Shown here: positions 36,241-49,218 of the stretch, one piece after another
Position numbering within the stretch: position 1 is the stretch's first letter
Layout: each line of letters starts with the position of its first letter
Translations under genes and position numbers: made by a program
The notes under the pieces: model-generated
Seen by the model: the letters and a program-made list of their open reading frames with translations, nothing else
What the model was told of the DNA's origin: nothing
The model's database searches: none
From: Crotalaria pallida
Taxonomy: Eukaryota; Streptophyta; Magnoliopsida; Fabales; Fabaceae
Direction of reading: 5' to 3'
Length of the DNA: 64,000 nucleotides
Assembly: GCA_037953625.1 (NCBI GenBank)
Contig: CM075649.1
Coordinates: 92,075,290-92,139,289, forward strand

Positions 36241-39200
36241 TGTAACACCCCTAATTTTCGTCTCCCAAATAACCAAGGAATTAATTATGACAATTATTTT
36301 ATAATCGATTTATATTAGTTTAAAGGTTTTAGTTTTTGTACATTATGTGTTTTTATGTATAAAAATATGGGATATATTTTTATATGGTTATTTTGTACAA
36401 AAATATGAATATTGTAATTTAGTCCTTGGGTGGGGACCTAATTGCAATATTAAAAACGTTTTTGAAGAAAGAGTAATTAAATTATTAATTTTTGGATTTT
36501 ATCAGTATGTAACCGGTTAGAAGGGCTGTGTAACCGGTTACACGATGAACTCAGAAAACTGGGTTAGTGCATTTGATGAGTAATCACGCATTTTAACCCA
36601 GAATTCGCCACGAATCCCACTCGATTCATGGTGGGAGACGCGTGTCGCTATGCATGAGAGGCCAATTTCTCTATAAATAGTGGAATTGTTGAAGATCAAG
36701 GGTTGATTACTGCAATTCTTGTTGAAGAAGGGTAATTAGGGTTCCAAATTCGTTCTGAGAAATTCGTCTTCTTCTTTGAGAGTTAGAGAGTGAAACACAC
36801 CTTTCTGGAAAGCTTAAATCAAGAGCTTTCCAGTGATATACACCTTGTAAGTTGAGTGTTCGTGTGGGTGGAGGAATCAAGCTTGGAAGCTAAGAGTTTG
36901 AGTTTGAGTTCCCTGTTGTTCTGGTTCTGGAAGCTGAATTCCAGATTCGATTTTGGTAAGCATAGTTAACCTTTAAGTCTCAAACCTCTTTGATTCTCTA
37001 GTGCATGTTACCTATATTGAGTCCTAATTGTTTTCCCCAATTTCTTTGGCCAATTGCTATGTCAAATCTTCTGGTCTTTGGACCCTGTTGATAAAAATCA
37101 TGGCTGAGGGCAGAACTGTGGATTTAATGGAAATCTGTGTTGGAGCCTTTCTCTCTTCAATGTTTTGGATCAAGCACGAACCTAAGGTAAGGGGGAAGCT
37201 TACTATTTGCTAGAATGAGGAAAAACATGTTGGTAAATAGGATGAGTCACCAAGAGACTCTAAGGGCATAGTTGGAATTAGTTTTATGGCTTGGAGGCCA
37301 ATTTAAGCTCATTTATGTTTTTGAGAAATCATAATATGATGCATGCAAGCTGTTATGATGACAATTTCATGACTTAATTGGATATTATGTGAATTGATGC
37401 ATTAAGTTGTGAAATATGTGTAATTATGTGCAATTTGTGTATCTAAATTGAATGCATGCAAGGTGAATGTGTTTCTGTGGTTAAACATGTTTACTTAAGG
37501 TATATGAACTCTTTTGAATGATTGAAATTGGTTAGATTTGAGTAATGAAAAGAATGGGTCGTAAAACCTCATATTTCAATGTGCTGACTGCACAATCTAA
37601 CCGGTTACTCGATAATTGTAACCGCTTAGACACTGTAAAATTGTTAAAGAAAATAAGTTTCTGAAATCAGTTCTGTGGTCTTATCAATGTTACTCAAATC
37701 TAGACCCTAATTTCACTGGAATTCAATCTGAAATGAAGTTGATTTTATGGTAATAATTCAGATTGAAAATTTGGAGTTAATACCTTAATATCAAAGGATA
37801 ATTTCAAGAGGAAATTATGCCTAAATGAAATTGGATTATGACTTAGATCTTTTGAATGATATTATGTGTTGAACTTGAGGTATTCTGTTATACTAAGACC
37901 TTGTTATTGGAATGAGTAGATAATTTAAGAAAAGATTCTTGGAAAATGGTGGTTTTATATTCAGGTCTGTAATTCTAACCGGTTAGGTGATGATGTAACC
38001 GGTTAGTACCTGAAAACTTAAAAATAAAAGTTAAGTTTTGAGTAAGGATTTTGATATCAATGATTATATTCTCTCAATCCAGGTCTATGAGCATAGGTTA
38101 AATTTAAATTCAAAGGTGAATTTTATGAGTAAAGCTATACCTCAAGATATCATTCAGAAGTTGTGTTTTTTTAAGTCATAATAATGGAATTAATGGGAAC
38201 ATGACCCTGTACTCTAGGAGTACCAAATTGATATGCAACCTACTTGATGACACATTCTGGGAATGTGGCCATTGTCGGGGACATGTTTCTTTGATGTGTT
38301 CTGGGAACGTATGCGTTCTGGGAACGTGATGCACACTCTGGGAGTGGTGCTTGATTATATTCCAAGTATGGTTTGCGATACGTTCTAGGGACGTATGTTA
38401 GTGTTCTGGGAACACGTTGGTATAATAATAGAATTAAAGATAAAACCAACCTTGATGACTGTGCATTCATATAGAATGGAAGTTTGGTTGGTAGGAACGT
38501 GAGGAGGGTACTCCGGGAGTTCCAAATTGTAACCTACTTGATGACACATTATAGATATGTGGCCAGTGTCTGGGACCTGGTTATATACGTTCTGGGAACG
38601 TATGATAGTGTTCTGGGAACACATTGATAAGCAACCTACTGGATGACACATTATAGATATGTGGCCAGTGTCCGGGACCTGGTTTTTATACGTTCTAGGA
38701 ACGTATGCGTTCTGGGAACGTGATGCACACTCTGGGAGTGATGCTTATTTATCCAAGTATGGTTTGCTACACGTTCTGGGAACGTGATGCACACTCTGGA
38801 AGTGAATGCTTATCATCCAAGTATGGTTTGGCATTACGTTCTGGGAACGAATGTCAGTGTTCCGGGAACACAACGGTGTATTGGATGGACGTCCGAGATG
38901 GACTTTGTTAGAGGCCTCAGTTGTGGAAGGAAATCATGCATCATGCTACCTGCATTGAAAGAATTATTAAGATTAACCGGGTGTGCTCATATGATTATGC
39001 ATCATGAATTGCTACATGTTAACTTGTGGATGTTAGTTTTATTCTCATTTGAGTATGCGAATATGTATAGCTAACCCCCATGCCCTTATTAGGTGTTGAT
39101 CGTGCATCTAGCTTGCACAAGAATCAGTAAGGGGAGATGTCCCTTAGGTGCTTGCAGAGTGTAGAAAATGTGGGTTGGAAACCCGTTGTGCAGATATCGA

Positions 39201-39580
39201 GGATCCGACCAGAAGGATGTTTGGACAAGGGACCAGTGACCAGCTCTATGACATTTCTATTTTTAATAGAATTTATATGATACATATTTTGGAAAAAGGT
39301 ATCATAAAAGGAATTCAGTTCTATCATAATATTTATTTGATAATAATGGACTTGTTACACTTGATATATTTTGGGAGGGTAATATGGTGATTTTACTATG
39401 TTTCCCCAAACTCTGATTTTACTAGTCACCTTCATTGTTAATCAAGTGTTTGTGAAAATAAATTTTCTAGGGAAGGGATAATTTCTTATTTTTAGATCTT
39501 TCTTCGACGATAACAAGTCCAAGTATTCTTAAACTTATTACTTTTCTTATAAAGTAAGATGATATACAAGGAGTGTTACA
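36241..39580 (+). repeat. 3' LTR of element C
   Basis: 3340 bp, near-identical to the 5' LTR apart from scattered changes, the absence of solo LTR K, and loss of one ~20-bp hairpin after 38500. The TATA box is at 36671-36680 and the donor site at 37187. Its hairpin array spans 38209-38871. Confidence 0.92.
38209..38871 (+). repeat. Array of variable-arm palindromes (C, 3' LTR)
   Basis: The sister of the array at 29461-30144. One unit here (ATACGTTCTGGGAACGTAT, about 38586-38604) is intact where the 5' copy has TATGTTATGGGAACGTATG. Another unit (CATATTCTGGGAATATG) is deleted. Confidence 0.9.
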
Positions 39581-42500
39581 TAGTTTATATTATTTGGTTG
39601 GTAAATTTAGGAGTAAGTAGGTAATTTTTATCTTGTGATTGTGTAAATGTCTGACTATGTGGTTAGCATGAATTGTAAACTTGTTACTGTACAAAAGTAA
39701 TTTTTCTTAAAAAGTGATTATCTTTGTGTCAAATTGATTATTGTGATTATATGAAATTATGTGACTAAAGTATATATGTGTGTTTGAAAATTTAAAAAGT
39801 ACTCTTTTATGTATATAATTTTGGCCGAATTTATTGAAGAGAAAAACAAAAATATTTGATTATTTTTAATTGATTTTTTTATGTGAATAAATGAATATCA
39901 GTGTGTATTATGTATTCTGATAAAAATATATTTAGATCTGGAAATTTTCTTAAGGCTAAAAAGTATTATTCTCATAAGGTATAAGGCTCCAAATAATAAT
40001 TTTTATAGATATATACTATGCTTAACTGTTTATATGTAATTACAGTTCTTATCAAAAAAAAAAAAATATGTAATTACAGTATGTATAGGAATGTTAGAGT
40101 CTGTTAGTTTAAATTTTTGAAGTGATGCAACTGGACTTAAGGTGTCTGTCCAGCAAACTAATATGCTTTATTTTAATCATGTTTAATCATTTTATTATAG
40201 TAGGATTTGTAAAGAATTTTTAGGAAAAAATGGCATGTGTTTTCGATAAACTGTTTAGGAGAAAATTGATTGTTGAGAAATAGTGTATGTGCTTCCCAAG
40301 ATTGTAAAATAGTTGCATCAAGGATGAAAATCATTTTGAAATAATTGGTAATGTGTGCTTTATGATAAAATCTTTATTATAAGTATTTAAAAATAAAAGG
40401 AAGTATAAAAGTCATTTTGTGAATGTACTGATACTTGAAAGTGAATTTTCTGTAAACTGTTTGTAGTCTGTAATTTAATCTAATTAATGATAGAAAAAGT
40501 ATTTTGAACTTTGAATGCTTGAGTTTATTTTCTCATTTAGTTATATGTGCTTATAACATGATTTTGCAAAATTTGTTTACTGCTTAGTCTGAGTAAAAAT
40601 TTGCATCAAAAGAAAAATACTTTAAATTCATGCTGTATGAATAGCCTTGAAATGGTAGTTGTTATAAGGTACTTAAGAATGAGATATGTAGTAAAGAAAA
40701 AATTGAGGTTTATTTTTAAGATGTTATGATTGTGTTTTAAAGGTTATATTATGATTGGAGATGATTTTCATAATTTAAAAGCTAAAAAGAAAAAGTGACT
40801 TTGCAAGACTTGTAGGGTATGCTGTCCGAAATTCTAGATTGGTTGCATCAACTATAAAAATTGTTTTGGAATGAATTAGTATGGGGATTTTTATGATAGG
40901 ACCTTTAATATAAGTGTATAGAGTAAAAATAAATTATAAAAGTGAATTTGTGAAAGTATGATTTGATGTTATTTGTTTAAATAAATTGTTGTTTTTACTG
41001 GTATAAGTGTGTGCATGTGGTAGTTGTTATATAAGTAATATAGTATGGTATTATAGAAATAAAAATGTATTCTAAATAGTTTTCAAAGTATTAGATGAGT
41101 TTTAAATTATGTTTTGCAAAAAGGATTTCTTGAATTTTAAAAGGGATTATTTTAAGTTATTTGACGCCTTAAAAAAGACATTTTGTTTTAAAAGGATTTA
41201 TGTTTTAAGGTACTTTGATACTTTGGGTCTTATCCTTACCTAAGTAAATAGATAGTATAAGGTATTTTCTAGATATTGATTGTATACCGTTTATCGTTTA
41301 AGAATAAAAAGAATCAAAAGTGAGCGAGTTGCTGGAGCTGCAGACACAAAAGTTGAAACAGAGTAAGCGTTGATCTCAGGTGATAGAGAAGCCTTCTTAA
41401 GACATAGTGGCATGTAGGGTAATATTAAGACGTTCGGTATCATCTCAAAGGTCGGAACTAGGAATCTATCGGTCGAGTAGTAAAACGACAATTGAGTGTG
41501 TGTTCCGCCGTTTTTACGAAAAACACGATTCCTCGATATTAATTGTATGTTGGTTGATAATTGATTATATCATGTTGTATATTTTTGAATTGTATATTAT
41601 ATGGCAATGAGTTATATGATGAGATAACAAGAAGATTGGGAATTATGTTCTGGAAATAATGGTTCATCCTATGGAAAGATAATTATTTTTTTTATCGGTT
41701 GTTCCTATGAAAAGATACTTAGTATATTTCGAACGGTCGTTCCATGAAAAGGACTTGACATATTTTGTAAATATTATAATGAAATATAAGAATGGTTAAA
41801 GAATAATGTGGAATTGCGAAAACGATAGTAGTGTACAGTGATGAATAACTTTGCTAAATAATCCCCTTAAGTGACGGACCACGTGGATGACTGTGTCGTG
41901 GTTTCAAGTCTTGTGGAATCCACTGTACTATAGGGAAGTATTGCTGTGGTCCCTTAGAGGTTGAGGCCCGTTAGAAGCAAGGCTTAGAATGGGTCGACTA
42001 AAACTACGATTAATGACAGACTTAGAAGACTTAGGAACCCCTCTCCAAAACTTACGCGTTGAGAGTGAAGTAGTGGAGAGGAAAGATACCGAATACTTGG
42101 AGGCCGGTGTACTTTCAAGTGGTGATTGCGATAGGGGAGGGCAAGGACGGTGAACGTCAAGAAGCCTCGAGTGCTTCTCTAGGTGGGACAAGACTACAAG
42201 GACATGTGTTTCGGTTGTAGGCAATGTCGTAGCGAGGAGCTACACGATCAACTAGAGATAGCGCTGTCGCCCCCTTGAGCAAATCTTAGATTGTGAGAGG
42301 GAACTCGAATGGGGCTAGATGTCGCTGCATTTTTGAAACTGTATTGATGAAATGATTTTACTTCGGTTGTTGAATACTTGTTGGTGCGTACCCTTCGACA
42401 TCGATGCCAGCATGATTAGGGTTCCTGTGCGTCCCATTTGCTTTCCGAACTAGGATGTGGTTGGAATGATGGAGGAGATGTAATGTGTGTGCTACCAAAC

Positions 42501-43330
42501 CCTTGAGCCTCGGTGGTGGTACCCCTTCTCGAATTTCCGGTGCTTATGACAGTGAAACTTAGAGCCTAAAGATAATTAAATACAATGGTTATGATTATAT
42601 GAAAATTTTCCTTTTGGTGATTAGTGAAATTTATTAAACGGAATGGTAATAATGATGTATATATGTTTGTGTGGTCTTAATATTCCCCTCTGGTAAGCCC
42701 ACGCCGTCGACGATCATATCGTTTGGAGTGGTTACTCTCTCTATTTCCCTTTCCTGTGAACATTGGGGAACAATGTTCACAGATGGCAGATCATGTACTA
42801 TCTCGAGTAGCGGTTGCTCAAGTCGGAAGAGGATCGCGAGACGACATACATACGAGGAGGAAGCAGAAGCAGCAATCAAAGAATATTCTAGACAGTTGCT
42901 GTGGAGGAAATGATGGTCTAGGATAGTTTTTGTTTTGTATTCCATCTTTGGATGGGTAGGATATGATTACTCTATCCCGAATGTAACCCCAGTTGTAACA
43001 TGGATTATTTAAATGAAATAAAAGAAGTTCTTTTTGGTTATGTATCAAGTTCATTAAATAATTAAATGTTTTTCCGCAAATTAACCATCGAATAATTTTG
43101 GCATCACGAAAAGGAGCTTTTTGGAAAAGTGTTAGTGACATCTCTTTTTGGAAAGGAATTTTATATTGCGAGTTTATGAACCAAATATTTTGAAAACCAA
43201 ATGAATCGAATTGTTTTATGAAATTTTTTTTAAAAGAATTAAAATGAACTGACTTTGGTAATGTTTATAAAAAAAAATGGCGCAAATTTTTAGTGAAATT
43301 TCTAAGTCCAAATTGGGGTGTTACAGCTTG

Positions 43331-43761
43331 ATTAAAAAACAAGGAATCGGGATCTTAGGATACTTTTGAAATTAAAAAAATTACGATAACGTCGTAATCC
43401 CAATGTTTTAAAGGAATTGGGATTGATGCCTATTTTTTTAAACAAAAAAGAAAAAAAAAAGAAACAACGATAAGGCTTGAGTAGGATTTTCATTCCACAC
43501 ATACCTTTACCACCATCATCATATCCTCGCTGCACCACTTCCTTTCTCAATTGAACTCCGCTCACTCAAGCCATAAATATTGGCGGCACCGTTGTCTTCA
43601 ACTCACCTCACCTCACCTCACCTCCGAATCATGCCCTCAACCCTTATCTGGTTCCTCTCTCACAAAAAACCACCACGCCAATCTCACCCTCACTTAAACC
43701 CTCGCCGCCTCTGTCCACCTTGGTCGATGACCACAATAATTGGAACATGGTAAGTGTAATC
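43331..43761. other. Host sequence between two LTR elements; possible leader/exon with splice donor
   Basis: This is the old right flank of element B (continuous with 16467) and the left flank of the Copia element. 43331-43450 repeats CACTA sub-terminal-like words. 43600-43750 is CT/CA-rich with a (CTCAC)n run, an ATG at 43631 and AACATG|GTAAGTG near 43748, like a first exon and donor. The frame after the ATG resembles no known protein to me. If it is an exon, the Copia insertion 10 bp into the intron would have disrupted that gene. Confidence 0.3.
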
Positions 43762-44051
43762 TGTTAGAAATCAACGTGGAAACGCGTTGAAGAGTTTTGA
43801 TGATGTCAAACAAGGACCAATCAAAGTCAAAAAGCAAGTCAAGCTTCAAGCAATAGCTTCAAGATGTTATCTCTCAATTCTCATTAGGAAATCAATGTAA
43901 GGCAGAGTAATTGTGTCCCTTATTTATTAGGCCCATATTTAGAGTTATTGGAGAAGAATCTTTTAAATCTAAAAGTGTTTTAAGTAAAAGTGTTTTAAAT
44001 TGTTTTACTGTGTTTAAGTGAAAATTATTTATGAAAACCTCTGGTTACAAC

Positions 44052-47000
44052 TGTAACACTCCTTGTATATCATCTTACTTTATAAGAAAAGTAATAAGTT
44101 TATGATTACTTGGACTTGTTATTGTTGGAAAAAGATCTGAAAATAAGAATTTTCCCTTCCCTTGAAAATTCCTTTTCACAAAACATTTGATTAATAATGA
44201 AGTTAACTAATAAAATCAGAGTTTGGGGAAACATAGTAAAATCATCATATTATACCCCCAAATATATATCAAGTGTAACAAGTCCATGGATACCAAATAA
44301 GTATTATTATGAAACTAAATTCATCTTATGATACCTCTTTCACATGGGTATCATATAAATACTATTAAAAATAGAGATGTTATAGAGCTGGTCACTGGTC
44401 CTCTGTCCAAACATCCATCTGGTCGGATCCTCGATATCTCCACAAAGGGTTCCCAACCCACACTTTCTACACTCTGCATGCACCTAAGGGACATCTCCCT
44501 TCACTGACTTTTGTGCAAGCTAGATATACGATCGAACACCTAATAAGGGCATGAGGGTTAGCTATACATATTCACATAATCAAATGAGAATAAAGCTAAC
44601 ATACACAAGTTATCATGTAGCAAATCAGAATGCATAACCATATGAGCACACCCGGTTAATCATAATAAGTATTTCAATGCAGGTGGCATGATGCATGATT
44701 TCTATCCATCACTGAGGCCTCCATACTAATCAATCTCGGACGTCCATCCATTACACCAGTGTGCTCCCAGAACACTAATATACGTTCCCAGAACGTGTAG
44801 CAAACCATACTTGGAATATAAACAAGCACCACTCCCAGAGTGTGCATCACGTTCCCAGAACGTGTAGCAAACCATACTTGGAATATAAACAAGCACCACT
44901 CCCAGAGTGTGCATCACGTTCCCAGAACGTATCAAAGAAACCATGTCCCAGACACTGGCCACATTCCTAGAATGTGTCATCAAGTAGGTCGCATACCAAT
45001 GTCTTCCCAGAACACATCAAAGAAACCATGTCCCAGACACTGGCCACATTCCCAGAATGTGTCATCAAGTAGGTTGCATACCAATGTGTTCCCAGAACAC
45101 ATCAAAGAAACCATGTCCCAGACACTGGCCACATTCCCAGAATGTGTCATCAAGTAGGTTGCGTCAATATGGTACTCCCAGAGTACCCTCCTCATGTTCC
45201 CAGAACATGACAAACAATCCTTTCCAACCTATTTCATCCCATTTATGAATGCACAAATAATTACTAAGGTTGGTCTTTCCATTAATTCAATTATTATGAC
45301 TTAGAAAAACACAACTTCTGAATGATATCTTGAGGTATAACTTTACACATAAAATTCACCCTTGAATTTAAGTTAAACATATGCTCATAGACCTGGATTA
45401 AGAGAATATGATCATTGATATTAACAATCCTTACTCAAAAACTTAACTTTTATTTTTAAGTTTCAGGTACTAACCGGTTACAACATCACCTAATCGGTTA
45501 GAATTACAGACCTGAACATAAAACCACTGATTTTCAAAGAATCCTTTCTTGAATTCTCTACTCAATCCCATAACAAGGTCTTAGCATAACAGAATACCTC
45601 AAGTCCAACACATATTATCATTCAAAAGATCTAAGTCATAATCCAATTTCATTTATGCATAATTTCCTCTTGAAATTATCATTAAATATTAAGGTATTAA
45701 CTCATCACCTCCAATCTAAACTAAACAGTGCTCAATCACATGTTTTTAGATTGGTTTTTATATGAAATTCTAGTTTAAACTTGAGTACAAATGGTATGAA
45801 CATTTAGCCAATTTCAGAAACCTTTTTCTTTTGAAAACTGACAGTATCTAACCGGTTACAGCTTCAAACTAACCGGTTAGATTATGCAGCAAATACACTG
45901 AAAAGTGAGGTTTTGCATACCATTCTTTCCAATACTCAAGTCTAACTAATTTCAACCATATACAGAGTTACAATACCATAATGTTAACATGTTTACCCAC
46001 TGTAACACATTAATCTTGCATCCACTAACATTATGATGCATCAAATGCATATAACTTCAGAATTTCAATTGAATTTGTCATTCACTTTAAGGTATAAACC
46101 AATTATCTAATTTGGAATCCATATCCAACAATCAGAGGGTGATAACAGTGATAATAGACCTTAAGTATCAATTAAAAATGGTGGGAATTACTTAACAAAA
46201 CCAGAATTGTATATTTTCATTTTTGTCAGGTACTAACCGGTTACAGACAGGCTCTAACCGGTTAGATTATGCAGCACAACATACTAAAACTGATTTTTCA
46301 GCACCATTTTCAATTGTACTCAAATCTAACCTAGTTTCATCATTACCCAAAGTTTAATACCTTAAAGTACGCATGTTTAAACACTTAAACATATCACAAA
46401 TTCATGCATGCAAAATCATCATACACCAAAAGTGCATAAATCACATATTTCACAACTTAATGCATCAATTCACATAATATCCAAATAAGTCATGAAATTG
46501 TCATCACAATAGCTTACATGCATCATATTATACTTGCTCAAAAACCAGAAATGAGCTAAGTTGGCTTCCAAGCCATAAAACTAATTCAAGCTATGCCCTT
46601 AGAGTCTCTTGGTGACTCATCCTATTTACCAAACATGTTTATCCTCATTCTAGCAAATAGTAAGCTTCCCCCTTACCTCTAAGTTGTGCTTGATCCAAAA
46701 TATTGCAGAGAGAAAGGCTCCAACACAGATTTCCACTAAATCCACTACATGCAGATAGAGTTGGACAGAGTACCAAAATCAGGGAAATTGACATGCAAAA
46801 CAAAATTAAGAATTGGGGAAAATGGTCAAATTGAATTCTCTGCAACATGCACTAGAGGTAGGAACAGATTTGAAACCAAAAGGGTTTGTGTGCTTACCAA
46901 AATCGAGCTACAAAGTCAGCTCCAGAAACCAGAAGCTGAGGTTTGACAGCACCAACACCTCAACTTGGCAAGCTTCGTTCTCAAACTTTAGGAACTCTCA

Positions 47001-47610
47001 GCTTACAAACTTTATATCAATACAAAGCCCTTGATGTGAGCTTTGTAACAGTGTATCACTCGTTTTCTAACTCTCAACACAGACTGAGAATCGAACAGGA
47101 AAACTATGGAACCCTAAAACAGAGGTTATCATCAACACTTCATCAAAACCCTTATTTGTGATCTGATCTTTGCCTTATATAGATGAATTCAAGCAGCATG
47201 CAAGGCAACACGCGTTCTTCAGCGTGATTTGAGTGGGATTCGTGGCATATTTTTGTATTAATTGGATGATTACTCATCAAAACCCACTAACCCAGTTCCT
47301 GAGTTCATCGTGTAACCGGTTACAAAGCCCTTCTAACCGGTTACATACTGATAAAATTCAAAAATTAATAATTTAATTACTCTTTCTTCAAAAACCTTTC
47401 TAATATTGCAATTAGGTCCCAACCTAAGGACTAAATTACAATATTCATATTTTTGTACAAAATAACCATATAAAAATATATCTCATATTTTTATATAAAA
47501 TCACATATTTTACAAAAACTAAAACCTTCAAAACTAATATAAATCAATTATAAAATAATTGTTATAATTAATTTCTTGGTTATTTGGGAGACGAAAATTA
47601 GGGTGTTACA
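44052..47610 (-). mobile_element. Solo LTR E (C/D family) inside the Copia LTR
   Basis: 3559 bp. On the minus strand it starts TGTAACACCCTAATTTTCG and ends GGAGTGTTACA. It is homologous throughout to the LTRs of C and D. The flanks ACAAC (44047-44051) and CAAAC (47611-47615) are not a clean target duplication, so an older insertion with mutations or a small rearrangement is possible. It contains four TAACCGGTTA pairs, a donor site (46676) and a hairpin array. Confidence 0.85.
44761..45209 (-). repeat. Array of variable-arm palindromes (E), with an 85-bp tandem repeat
   Basis: About 16 palindromes with centre CCA/CTA on the + strand (TGG/TAG on the minus). Part of the array is amplified as three 85-bp repeats starting near 44931, 45016 and 45101. 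Each holds CACATTC-, GTGTTC- and a degenerate CATGTC-armed unit. Confidence 0.88.
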
Positions 47611-49120
47611 CAAACTCTGCTTTAGAAAATCAAATTTATCAAAAATTAACAGAAGTAATCGATTACCTTTCCTGGATTATCGATTACCATGCCTCTGAGT
47701 TGTAACCTGAGAGATCAGAGAAGTATTAATCGATTACTTATGATGGGATAATCGATTATTACATGTCTGTAGCTTTTAATATATTTTAGAGATGAAATAA
47801 TCTATTACCTTGTTTTTCGAATCGATTACCTTCCCGACAGAAGGTTGATAATCGATTACTTTGTGTTAATAATTGATTACTTTCTTAAAAAGTTGATTTC
47901 ATTGTTTTCACAGAATGGGGATAATCAATTACCTTGGAAAAGTAATCAATTACTTTTAAGTATTTTTGAAATCCGTGTGAGAATCAATCTGAATTGTTTC
48001 AAGATTTTTTTTTACTTAATTGATTCTGATTTATTTTCAAAATTCGAATTCTGATTTATTTTTTGAAAATATTCCTTTTTAGTTTGCAAATCAATCTTAA
48101 TATATTTCCGGATTTGATTTTGATTTGATTCTTATTTTGAATTTGAATTATTTCCAAAATCGTTTTTGATTTAATTCTGATTTTAATTTTCAAATTCATT
48201 ATTCAAATCTTCTAAACCAAATCCTTTTTATAAGAAAGTTTTTCTCTCTTTCTTTTTGAGAAGTCTTCTGATCACATTTTGAAAAATGTTTTACGTTCTT
48301 CTTCTTCTCCATACTCTCTACTTGACCCATATTTGAGTGAAACATATTACCATTGTCATAGAGCTTCATTGTTGTAACCGTGTTGTTTAGAACACACTTT
48401 TGTTAGTGGGCATTATATTGTTTTATCCACACTACATAGAGTGCACCACTGTTACTTGTACCAATCTCTCATATCGTAACCGTTGTTGTAAGGGTTGTGA
48501 GAACCCATAGGTTTTAGGGAGTGGCTCCCTAGTTCGGACGTGTGGCACGTTCGTGTTTTGTAGGGTGAGGAACCCTTGTTGTATTTTTGGGTAGTAGCTA
48601 GACGAACGGTGGGGCACCTAGTAGATAGGCTACCTTAGTGTGAGGGTGTGGCATCCTCTGGTTGTAATTGGGATAAGAGGCGTCTTTGATTATAATTGAT
48701 AAAATCTCAAGTGGGTCTTGGGGACTGGACGTAGGCCTTTCGCCTGGAAAGGCTGAACCAATATAAAATATCTGGTGCAATCTCTCTATCCCTTATCTCT
48801 TTTATTTATTGTTGCGTATATTATTATTGTGTTAATTGTTTCATCCTCTCCGCAACGTAACTATTATTTATATTAATTAATTAAATTAATAAACACGCGA
48901 CAACGTTTTTCATTGTTGTTGATTTAATTGGTTCAACGCATTACTATTATGTTTTCATAGTTGTTATTTCAGCTTCCGCATAATCGTTTTCATTGTTTTA
49001 AGAGTTTTCCGCTGCAAAGATTATTTGATTTAGTGAAAACGATTGAATTCGAATATACCAATGTATTTGTAAAAACCTTATTCACCCCCCTCTTGGGTGA
49101 CGGTTGCCAATTCTAGCAAT

Positions 49121-49132
49121 TGGTATCAGAGC
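49121..49132 (+). other. Primer-binding site of Copia element H
   Basis: TGGTATCAGAGC lies two bases after the LTR end. It is complementary to initiator tRNA-Met. Confidence 0.9.
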
Positions 49133-49218
49133 TTCGTGCTCTATTTAATGGCTTAACAGCCGGAGTTGAAAGATCCAAGGAAATTGGCAGCATTGGGATT
49201 ATTTTAATCTGTTTTAAA

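Larger units (their letters stand above)
27492..39580 (+). mobile_element. LTR retrotransposon C inserted in the 3' LTR of B
   Basis: Target duplication TAGTT (27487-27491 and 39581-39585). The 5' LTR is 27492-32441 (about 3.36 kb after removing a nested solo LTR), the primer site is at 32448, the interior is 32442-36240, and the 3' LTR is 36241-39580 (3340 bp). The pol relic (see 33380-34630) is Ty3/gypsy-like. The LTRs are near-identical, so the insertion is recent relative to the decay of its pol sequence. Confidence 0.92.
16468..43325 (+). mobile_element. Giant LTR retrotransposon B (LARD-like), whole element
   Basis: Flanked by the target duplication GCTTG (16463-16467 and 43326-43330). 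The 5' LTR is 16468-22268 (5801 bp). The interior, 22269-23652, has a tRNA-Met primer site. The 3' LTR is 23653-43325, which becomes 5798 bp once two nested insertions (25038-26813 and 27492-39580, plus 5-bp duplications) are removed. The interior is only 1.38 kb and shows no gag or pol. LTRs near 5.8 kb with a short non-coding core match the class called LARDs: non-autonomous elements that must borrow proteins. Confidence 0.9.
43762..49118 (+). mobile_element. 5' LTR of a SIRE-like Copia element (H), split by solo LTR E
   Basis: It begins TGTTAGAAATCAACG, with TTTTGATGATGTCAAACAAG shortly after. It ends TATTCACCCCCCTCTTGGGT...TTCTAGCA, followed by AT and a tRNA-Met primer site. Without the nested 44052-47610 it is about 1.8 kb. 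The left target copy would be TAATC (43757-43761). The right end of the element is beyond the window. Five pairs of AATCGATT-type palindromes lie at 47656-47950. Confidence 0.85.

Noticed and set aside
49120..49218. Upstream start codon for the Copia gag at 49120
   Set aside because: That ATG overlaps the primer-binding site. The conserved gag domain begins at 49219.
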